Positions 42,433 to 53,281 of a stretch of 64,000 nucleotides of DNA are shown one piece after another. This stretch comes from Scilla litardierei. Its lineage: Eukaryota; Streptophyta; Magnoliopsida; Asparagales; Asparagaceae. The notes beneath the pieces are model-generated. The model made no database searches, was not told the DNA's origin, and saw nothing but the letters and a program-made list of their open reading frames with translations. The stretch spans positions 200,109,641 to 200,173,640 of the forward strand of contig CM061139.1 of NCBI GenBank assembly GCA_030789695.1, in the 5' to 3' direction. Both the position numbers and the translations under genes were made by a program. Position 1 is the stretch's first letter, and each line of letters opens with the position of its first letter.

Positions 42433-42480
42433 CTCCTACTCCCAATAGTTTTTAATTGAGTTAATGATGAGAACCCAGAC

Positions 42481-42867
42481 CATCTACTGTATGGTGCCAC
42501 CTGAGCTAGAAGAACTTCGGGCTCAGTTGGATATTCTTTTGTAGAAGGGATGTATACGGCTCAGTGTATCCTTATGGGGTGCTCCAGTACTGTTGGTGAA
42601 GAAGAAGCGCCGATCCAGGCACATGAGCATCAACTACAAGGGGTTGAATACGGTGACAATGAGGAACACATATCATCTTTTTCGAATCGATGACATATTT
42701 GACCAACTCGGTGGATCGAGCGTATTTTTAAAATTGGATCTGAGGAGTGGATACCACTAGATGAAGGTCAATGAGGAGGATGGTCATAAAAATGCATTCA
42801 GAATCAGTATGGACGCTACGAGTACATGGTGATCCTGTATGGTGTGACGAAGGCACCGACGATATTA
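42481..42867 (+). pseudogene. Ty3/gypsy reverse transcriptase fragment
   Basis: The plus strand reads [58 protein letters not shown] and DLRSGYH, the first half of a chromovirus-type RVT_1 domain. Stops and frameshifts interrupt it, and it is cut before the Y-x-D-D box by the truncated end of the SIRE-like LTR at 42,868. The rest of the element is absent. Confidence 0.8.
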
Positions 42868-43582
42868 GTCGACCAATGAAATTTGTTAGTCAACTAAGCA
42901 ACTAACCATTGGTGAAAAACTAACTGTTAACTAATTGTTTAAATGGGTATTTGGGTAATCTCTTTTCTTAAATTTTTCCCTCTATAAATAAGGATTTATT
43001 CTTAGATATTTAGACAATAAATAAGAAGAAACCAGTGATGAATAAAAATTATATCTTTGGCCAAAATAGTTCTTGATCACTTATATTCTATTAGAGCTAA
43101 AAGAAAAAGAAAATTCCTACCTTTTATTCTCGAATTTTCTATCATGTAGAATAGAAACCACTATTGTATCTATAAGATCATGTATTCAAGGATATATGAG
43201 TTTGTATCCTTTTCTAATTCAAAGTTTTACCTCGATGTTTGAGGTGGTATTATTCTCAGTTTGAGAGTTTTCTAATCTCAGGGTTGTTGGAATTAGGGGT
43301 TGCAATTGGCAATGGTGATTGCCAAGTTGCAAGGTTTTCTCTTACGGGTTTGCAAGTTTAGTGGAAAATCTCAAGTAGAGAGCTTGGAGACTAGAGTATG
43401 TGTGTGAGACCGAATCAGGATATATCGTTGTCTTTGTGATTGTGCTTCTTTGGTTTAGTTGTTCTTTCTCATATTATTTTATTTAGTATTCCGTTGTATT
43501 TTATTAAGAATTGGTTTATTGTTAGCTATCACCAATCGTAATTGTTTAGTGTTTAAGTTGCACATCCTAAAAGGATCCAAAA
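42868..43582 (+). repeat. Truncated 5' LTR of the SIRE-like element
   Basis: It matches about 45,416-46,137 (CCCTCTATAAATA, a TATA box; GTTTTACCTCG; TTCTTTCTCATATT). Two primer-site-like motifs follow: TTAGTATCCGAGCT at 43,584 and TTGGTATCAAAGCA near 43,622. Confidence 0.75.
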
Positions 43583-43649
43583 CTTAGTATCCGAGCTAGA
43601 AATCTTACCGTGATGCCAACACTTGGTATCAAAGCAGGTATTAACAACA

Positions 43650-44560
43650 CGCTTTCCCGAGGGACACTCCACAACTCAATCTCCGGTGTTCACCAGTTCA
43701 AACTATAGCTAATGGAAGAGGCGGATGATCTACCTCAAATCCATCAATTATGAGCTATGGAATATCATGGAGTCACCTTATAGCGAACCAACCGCTCTGT
43801 ACTCCCAATGGACAGAATCTTAGAGAGTAACATCATCCCTCAACTCTAAGACCATGAATTGCTTGTATTGTGTCATAGACAACAACGTTTTCAATTGTGT
43901 GTCAGAAACTACCTCGGCAAATCAAATATGGCACACTCTTGAGAAAACTTTTGAAGAGTCATCATCCGATGAAAAGGAAGATTGACAAGAAATGCATACA
44001 TGTGTTTTATCATAAATGAGAATAATGTAATCTCTGACTCAGATGATAATGAATTATTAACGGCCTTTAATGGACTGAATGATAGATATAATAAATTAAG
44101 TGGTATGTATAAATCAAAAGTAGATCATGATAATTTGATAAATGAACATGTTATGTGTGCATCTAAATCAGATAATGTTCATTTGTCTCATGAAAAATTA
44201 GTTTTAGAAAGTAAAAATCTAGAAGCAGAAATTTTACTCAAAAAGAAAAGTCATGATTTAAATATTTAAATAAAATAACTTCATAAGAACATTTCTTCTA
44301 TTAAATTAAAATATGAAGAGATTGCTAAGAATGTTGAAACATTTAACAAAGGTAAAAAGATTTTGAATAATTTATTTTTTAGTCAACATGTTTCTAACTC
44401 TAAGCTTGGATTTGGTTATACTCAAAAGAAACGTGTTCAAAACAAGTTGCATGTTAACCAATCTAAAAGATATGCTTATATTTATAATAGACTTACAACT
44501 ATTCACAAAAATTGCATCATGATAATTATTTTGACAAATCACATGTTAACAAGAATATGA
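43650..44560 (+). pseudogene. Gag remnants of the SIRE-like element
   Basis: Decayed frames read WKRRMIYLKSINYELWNIM, then SKTMNCLYCVIDNNVFNCVS and QIWHTLEKTFE, which are the hallmark gag segments of SIRE/Maximus Copia elements. The ORF 43,982-44,269 gives ELLTAFNGLNDRYNKLSGMY, the following helical part. The zinc knuckle and everything after is degenerate. Confidence 0.75.
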
Positions 44561-44956
44561 TTTTTAAGTGGATTCCTAAAGATGCAAATAAACATAAAAA
44601 TAATGTATATGTTAATAATTTTATGAAAACTGTGGATAATTTAAGGAATTATTCATGTGTATTCTAGGAAATACAATCCTAAATGGGTTTGGGTTCTTAA
44701 TGACTAACCTTAAGGACCCAAAATAAAAAGGTACCAAATTTCATGGTTATCTTTTAGGTACTCAGAATAAAAATGGAAGCATACTTTATGCAGAGATTCT
44801 AAATTGGTGTGACCTCCCAAAAACCATACCCGTGATACCAACATTTTGGAGAGAAATACTAAGAAAGCATCAAAGTCACAAGTGAAGCATCAATTCAGGG
44901 AGAGTATACTAAATTTAGCGGGATTATGTTTACATTTGTTAAATTTTTTGATTTTG

Positions 44957-44978
44957 ATGTGTGTGTGTGTGTGTGTGG
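44957..44978 (+). repeat. (TG)n microsatellite
   Basis: About eleven TG dinucleotides just before the 3' purine tract of the SIRE-like element. Confidence 0.9.
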
Positions 44979-44998
44979 TATCATCAAAAGGGATAGAA

Positions 44999-46137
44999 TG
45001 TTGGATAATAGAGTGTCCTAACATGACTTGTGCATGTACTAGGAAATATATGATGATGTGAAAAGACTAGAAGAACTGACAACTATACCTATGACAAGAA
45101 CATGGAGGATAAATGACTTCAATCAAGTTCAAGGTTGTATTCTTTGTTTATTGATGTAATTTTTTTTTGTCGTAAATTTTTGTTAAAGCCTTAAAGTTAC
45201 GATGCACACACTTGAAACCATAGGATAAAGGCTTAGAAATATCATGAACTTAGCCACCCCAAACCCCTAGGTTTCCTAGTCATAACCGTGTTTTAATAAG
45301 GTTATTAGTCTATCAACATCAGTCACTAATCGACTAATATTTTTAGAAACTCAACTAATAGACCCCATTAGTCAATTAATGCTGTTCGGCCAACAGTTCT
45401 TTCTCCTGGACTATTAGTTGACTAATGAAAGTTTATTAACCAACTAATCAATTTGTGCCATTGGTTAAAAACTAACTGATAACTAGTCGTTTGAAGGGGT
45501 ATTTTTGGTAATCATTTTTCTTATGTTTTTCCCTCTATAAATAGGGATTTATTCTCAGATTTTTAGACATGAAAAGAGAAGAAACAAGTGAAGAAAAATT
45601 ATATATCTGGCCAAAATAGTCCTTTATCTCTCATATTCTTTTAGAGCCAAAAGAAACATAAAAGTCTCACTTTATATTCTCCAATTCTCCATCATATAGA
45701 ATAGAAATCCTTTTCCTTAGTCACCATTGTATCCACAAGCATAAATATTCAAGGCTATATGAGTTTGTATCCTTTTTCTCTTTCAAAGTTTTACCTCGGT
45801 GTTTGAGGTGGTATTACTTTTGGTTTGAGAGGTTTCCAGTCTCATGATTGTTCAGTTTGGGGTTTGTAATTGGTAAGCGTGTTTATCAAGTTACGATGTT
45901 TTCTCTTGCGGTTTGCTAGAGTGTTTAGTGAAACATCTCAAATGGTGAGCTTGTGGAATAGGTCGGGGAGACCGAACCAGGATATGTCTTTTTGTGGATG
46001 TGCTTTTTTGGTTCGGTTGTTCTTTCTCATATTGTTTTATTTATTATTCCGTAATATTTTATTGAGAATTGGTTTGTTAGCTTATCATAAGCGTAATTGT
46101 TTAGTATTTAAGCTGCTCATCTTTCGGGGATCCAACA
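44999..46137 (+). repeat. 3' LTR of the SIRE-like element
   Basis: It starts TGTTGGATAATAG after the purine tract and ends GGGATCCAACA. It contains CCCTCTATAAATAGG near 45,530, a clear TATA box. Confidence 0.75.
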
Positions 46138-46528
46138 TTGTCTAATATATATAAGACTTAAACGGGATATGGCTTCATAGCTTCTCTCCCTTTCTCCCTT
46201 TTATATCATAATAACATGATTTAAACTGAACATTTCCTCACAATTTGCTAAAAGTCATGTTTTTTACCCTAAAAGTATATGCATATGGTTAATGAAGATT
46301 TCAATTATGAGAAAGAAAATTATAAATTTCCAATGCTATAACTAAACAGTCCGGCACTACACTGCTATATAACTATAAAGCGTCAATCACTACTGTCTTA
46401 CCAACAAATAATTGCAGGAAGCATTCTGTAACAGCATTTGTATTGTTTATTTTAGATAAACATTTGTCACATTTAAGATAAAAGTTCTATAATATGTGCA
46501 TAATTTTAGATGATCTTACAATGGACAG

Positions 46529-48086
<1,558 letters not shown>

Positions 48087-49607
48087 TAGGTGTTTCTGTA
48101 TGTTCTTGTGATATCCTATTCTTATGATTTTGACTGCATTTTTTCTTGGTCTGTTGTATGGGGCTGTGACTGCCACCATGAGATCCGAATACAAGCAGTC
48201 TCTGAGTCCAGTAATGTGTTGAAGACTTGAAGTCGATGATCAGGACCCAAAGAGTGGATGCCGACGTCCGAATTACAGTATTTCTATCCGGATGATGATG
48301 TAACGATGCATAACTGAACGGTGATGGTGCATTTGAGCTTAGCATTTGATTTGTGCTCTGTCCTATCTTTGTATGTTTGTGATTTTACAATTCTTCTATC
48401 AATATAAAGATGTCTCCTTTCTTTGCCATCACCTTTCGGTGCTCATCTTCTAATTTGGTTCAGTCTTCTCTTTTGCGATACTGCAAGTATCTAATTGTCG
48501 GTATTTTGGATCTAGTCTTTCTCCACAATTGAAAAATCAAGCAAGGTGCTTGGTTTGATGATGATTATTGGTAGTGCTTATATCTCTCGCAAGAGTTCGA
48601 ATGCCCAAGTATTCATATGGGTCACGACACTAAGTGACACGGGAGATTGTGATACACGAGTTACCTGCGATTATTAAATTAAGGTTGTTAACTCAAGGTG
48701 TTTAAGAAACTTAATTGAAATAACAATGGAAGGTGGGAAACAAGAATTATTGATTTGGGAGTTCCGAATTTGGGACGAATTTGAACTAATATTATTAAAA
48801 ACTAAGAGATTTCTCAGTTGCAACAATTTTGTTATTTTTTCGAAGAATGCATGATTTTAGTCAAATATGGGGGGATAAATTTCTCACTCACTAAGGGACT
48901 TGTCCAAGTAAATTTATGATTGTTACACTCAAGTTTTTTGTGTACTGGATGTGCATATTTAACAATTCATGTATATTTATATATTATTTAAAAGAACATC
49001 TAGGGGAAAAAAACTACAAGTGATAATTGAGGTGCTATTTGGATTCCCAGAAAGATATTTGGAAATGAGTTTCCCAAAGTGATGGCTCACTTTTCTTATT
49101 AGATTTTTAAGAATATTTTTGAGAATATTTTCCTATTCCGTTTTAAGAATTGCTTCAGAAAACAGTTCGTAAAGTAGATTATAGGAAACCGTATCAGCAG
49201 TCTTTTTTACTATAATAGCACATGCCTTTGATGTGAATCAAGGTAAGCATGCTTTGTCAAAAGGCTTGAATTCCTTAGCAGTTGCATCGTTGACTGACCA
49301 GTGAGAAGTGACTATTAATCCATCAAAATTGACTTCAAAAATTTAAAAAGAAGAGTCTTTTTTATTCCCTCTCAATTCTAAACCAGTCAAGTGATACATT
49401 GGTGCCAAGATATTTCAGCTCTCCTCCATCGTGATCACGGTAATCAACATGATATTATATGAGATGGACTATATACACCTCAATTTGAGGAGTATAGAGG
49501 TGACTCTTTGATAAATATGGGAGAAAAAAGTAACATCAAGGGCTCACTTCTGACCTACTCTTTTACAAATATTTTGTTTTTTTGGCAATCATCAACTCCA
49601 TACACCT
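48087..49607. other. Intergenic, 3' of the receptor kinase
   Basis: AT-rich with no recognised gene. A possible polyadenylation region (CAATATAAAG) is near 48,400. Confidence 0.5.
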
Positions 49608-49764
49608 CATTTTGATGTGTATATAATCCAACTCAACTAAATTCAACACAATGCTAAACCATTTTGGCGGTGTTCTTTCTCACAACATTTTGAGGTGTAT
49701 ATAGTCCACCTCAACTAAATTCAACACAAAGCTAAACCATTTTGGTGGTGTTCTTTCTCACAAC
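49608..49764. repeat. Two tandem copies of a ~78-bp unit
   Basis: CATTTTGATGTGTATATAAT starts the first copy and CATTTTGAGGTGTATATAGT the second at 49,686. The rest (CTCAACTAAATTCAACACAA ... GGTGTTCTTTCTCACAAC) is nearly identical. Confidence 0.85.
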
Positions 49765-49907
49765 ACCAACTTGGTCAGAGTTTGAGACGGAGATGGCTCG
49801 ACTTTGGATGCTAATTAGAGCGCCTTTTTCAATGATAAGTTAATGAGAGCTGCTTGGAAAACCCCAAAGGAAAAACAAATTAAATAAAAAATAAAAAAAT
49901 AATTATA

Positions 49908-50125
49908 TGTTATGAATGAGGGAGGCCTTTGGCCTCCCCTCCTTCATTACCCACTATCATTAGTCCCCATTACTATGAGTAATGGGGACTCTTGGTCTCC
50001 TTTAGGCCTTTCATCTCCTCCCCTATATCAATATATAGAGAACCATGGTCTATGGCCATGGTTACTCATTCCTTTGGCTATGAAAGCTTCTCTCTCTATC
50101 TCTTGAATCCAATTATCCTATAACA
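49908..50125 (+). repeat. 5' LTR of the 49,908 Copia
   Basis: TGTTATGAATGAGG to CCTATAACA. CTATATCAATATATAGAG near 50,022 may hold the TATA box. The next bases, CGTTATCAGCACG, are a primer site of the internal-tRNA type seen in some plant Copia groups. Confidence 0.92.
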
Positions 50126-50414
50126 CGTTATCAGCACGTGTTCTCCTCTTGAGCACAAATTTTTCAACAAAATTTTCATCCCCTACTCGCAAGGAATCTA
50201 TAGTTACTGCGGCTAGGAATCTATTGGTTGCAGCGTTGCGGCATCCTCAAGGCGTTCGGGAGCTCGGATTTTTATCTACGGTTCTAATCTACGGCCGTCC
50301 CTAGATCATCGATCTAGAGGTAAAATTTTATTTCCCGTAGATTACAATACATGATAATTTTTACATTGTTATAGTACAAGTAAAAATTAAAATGAAAAAA
50401 AAAACCCTACTCTA

Positions 50415-50800
50415 ATCCCTCGCGCCGCCGCCCCCCCAGTCGGGGGGCCTCTGTTGCTGACCCGCCGCCGCCCCCCCCAGTCGGGGGGGGGGGGGCCTCT
50501 GTCGCTGACCCGCCGCCGCCCCCCCAGTCGGGGGGCCTCTGTCAGGGGGGGGGTCCTCCGGAAGCGCCCCCCTGACGGGGGAGGCCGATTTGCAGCGCCC
50601 ACCCCCCCAGCGGGGGGTTCCTCCGGCAGCGCCCCACCTGATGGGGGGGCCGATTCGCAGCGCCCACCCCCCAGCGGGGGGGTCCTCCGGCAGCGCCCCC
50701 CCCTGACGGGGGGGCCGATCTGCAGCGCCCTCCCCCTAGCAGGAGGTTCCTTTGACCGATCGGCATCGCCTCCCCCCGACGGGGGGGACTCTTCTCTGTC
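50415..50800 (+). repeat. C-run/G-run inverted repeats in the Copia leader
   Basis: Roughly ten units of the form C5-8, AGTC or AGC or TGAC, G5-12, separated by TCCTCCGGCAGCG or similar. Each can fold into a C-G hairpin, and the G-runs could form quadruplexes. The array sits between the primer site and gag, so it is in the element RNA. Frames across it on the minus strand are low-complexity shadows. Confidence 0.85.
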
Positions 50801-51747
50801 GCCTTCCACCCTTACGGGGCGGCAGGGGGGGATATTTTACTCTGGCTGCTGCGTGTGGGGGTTGTCTGGCCACCGCCAATGACCCAAATCAGTAACTAAT
50901 AGGGTGGAGATTGTGAGGACAAACTTACGGTTTTGGGGATTATTGGGTTTTCCCCAACCTAAAGTATGCTAAATTTAATTAAAATTGATAGTTGGGCCAG
51001 AAGACCATTTGTGAGTATCAATAACACAAAATATTTTAATTGGGCCTGCAGCCCCCATTACCTAACGGTCAAAAATTATATTTAGCCTACTAAATAATTG
51101 CCTGAAACCAATTCTTTAACGGGACTCTCCCCTGAGTAAAATCAAAAATAATCTTGTTGACAAATTATTTTATACATCCCTCTTGCATATTATAATCTAT
51201 GTTTTACTATGACTCTATTTTTAAAAATATAACTATCTCAAAGATCCTGAGACCGCTCTGCCGTTAGTCATCTAACCTAACGGTGTATGACGTTTCCACG
51301 TGGTCTACGAGATAATTATATTTTCTAGTTTCCTTTACATATATGTTTTGCTTAAGATATATGCGTGGTTGTACTTTTTTATGCCAGTAGCATATTTAGA
51401 ACTGCGTGGATGTTTAAATAAGTAAAAATGTGTTTTTCGGGATCGGCCATTGAATACCTATTTACATTCCTGCACTTTTATTTTTCTTTTGAGAGAATTT
51501 GTAAGTTAGGAAATTTGTATTAAAAGCCAAAGCTCGGTGCAATAGCATTTGAAGACGGAGATATAAGGACCCAGTTTGGGTTTCCAAAGTTGTATTTTTC
51601 TTTTTTCTCTTATGGACTGTAAACGAACTTTGGACTGTGTACTATTTTGGGTATCTGGCCGATCCCCGCATTTTTACTTGTTTATTTCTTTGTGCATGAA
51701 TATTTGAATTTTAATTAATTCATGCTCATTTTAAATTGCGTAGATAA

Positions 51748-52761
51748 ATGGCAAAATTGGCAAGCGTCGATTTCTAAGTCCTTAACTCTGCAGGGACAAA
51801 TTACCTGAGTTGGCGAGTGGACCTGAAGTTCCACTTGCGTTCGATGGCCCTCCTTGGGTCCATTTTGGCTCCTTCCTCGGCCCCAGCAGCGGCCGACGCT
51901 TCTGCTACATCTAGCAGCAGCCCTACAACCACTGTATCCGATGTAGATAAGGCAAAAGCCATAATCTACATTAGGAAACATATAGATCGGACCTTGAAGG
52001 CCGAATACTTAACGGTTGAGGACCCAAAGGACCTATGGACAGTTCTGGAAGCACGGTATAAACATCAAATTGATGTTATATTACCCCGTGCCAGTTATGA
52101 GTGGGAAAACCTCAGACTTCAGGACTATAAGTCCGTCGCTGAGTATAATTCTGCACTTCATAACATCACCTCACGCCTGAAGTTGTGCGGTGAAGAAGTG
52201 ACAGAACAACGCATGTTGGAAAAAACATATACCTCGTTTCACGAGAAAGATGCAATCCTCATGCAGCAGTATCGTGAACTCAACTTCACGAAATTCTCTG
52301 ATCTGATCTCATGCCTACTTAGGGCAGAGCAAAATCGAGATTTACTGCTTGCAACTCATAACTTGCGTCCAGCTGGCACTGCCCCAATCCCTGAAGCCCA
52401 CCATGTTTCTCCCCAGAAGTGGAAAAACAAAAGGAAGCCTAAAAACACTAAAGGGAAAGCGGTAATGAAGCAACCAAGAGGTGCAGCTCCCCAGACAAAC
52501 AAAAACAATAAAGGAAAAAGAAACTTCACTTGGAAGTGAAAGAACACCGAGCACGTTTCACTTCCAAAGAAGACCTGGGAGGACAAATGCCATAGATGCG
52601 GCATGACTGGCCATTGGTCCAGAAACTGCCGCACTCCTTGCCACCTACAGGATATATACCAGGCGAGCCAGAAGTCTCGACCTGAGACAAACTTGGCTGG
52701 TGTACTGCCGCCAACTGTCTTTACTGCTAAAGACTTCGAGAACGATGACCTGCTCGATTGA
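51748..52761 (+). pseudogene. Gag and zinc knuckle of the 49,908 Copia
   Basis: ATG 51,748 opens MAKLASVDF, then a stop at 51,775. The same frame continues through AGTNYLSW, KAKAIIYIRKHIDRTLKAEY and DLWTVLEARYKHQ (UBN2-type gag) to a second stop at 52,537, then CHRCGMTGHWSRNC, a CX2CX4HX4C RNA-binding knuckle, ending at 52,761. Without the two stops this would be a normal capsid-nucleocapsid protein of about 337 aa. Confidence 0.85.
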
Positions 52762-52889
52762 GCACTATCTTTTATCTATGCATTTAGAATTAGATGTATC
52801 TTCATCTTTATTTTGCTTTAGTACGATCTTTTATTTTCGAATGTTATCTACATTTCCGCTCAAATAAAATTTCGTTTTTGCTAATATAG
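52762..52889 (+). other. AT-rich spacer between gag and protease
   Basis: T-rich, ends CTAATATAG just before the protease ATGATG, resembling the end of an intron or a spacer for separate pol translation. No gene. Confidence 0.4.
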
Positions 52890-53273
52890 ATGATGACTGA
52901 GTGCCTTGTGGACAGTGCCTCGACGCACACAATCCTTCGCGATCATTGCTATTTTAATAGCGTAAACAAATATGACGGTCCTGTTATCACAATTTCAGGA
53001 CTGTCCCAAATAATCGAAGGAACTGGTGAAGCTATTATATTGCTCCCAAATAACACAAGACTTCAAATAAATAATGTATTATTCTCTCCTAAATCAAATA
53101 GGAATCTCGTAAGTTTCAAGGATTTCCGTTTAAACGGATATCACTTAGAGACCAGAGATGAAAATAAGGTTGAATATCTAATTGTAACTCGCCAAAAAGA
53201 TGACCAGAAGATCATCTGCAAGCGATTCAAGGGACTCCCGCGGGTCTCTACCAAACATACATTCAACCAGTAG
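52890..53273 (+). pseudogene. Protease region of the 49,908 Copia
   Basis: CLVDSASTHTILRDHCYF carries the D-S-A variant of the Copia aspartic protease site, and VLFSPKSNRNLVSFKDF is the following conserved strand. The frame runs into a stop at 53,271, because a frameshift near 53,230 separates it from the integrase frame. Confidence 0.8.
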
Positions 53274-53281
53274 AAGCCAAT

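Larger units (their letters stand above)
42868..46137 (+). mobile_element. Deleted SIRE-like Ty1/copia element
   Basis: A 5'-truncated LTR (42,868-43,582) and a longer LTR (44,999-46,137) flank 1.4 kb holding only gag remnants. A purine tract (ATCAAAAGGGATAGAA) precedes the 3' LTR, and a tRNA-Met type site follows the 5' LTR. The first ~420 bp of the 5' LTR are missing, and no target-site duplication is visible. No pol remains. It lies just upstream of receptor-kinase exons and ends within what looks like their intron. Confidence 0.75.

Noticed and set aside
50387..50809. Minus-strand frame of 140 codons, Gly/Arg/Pro-rich
   Set aside because: It is a translation of the C/G-run array. Composition alone keeps it open.
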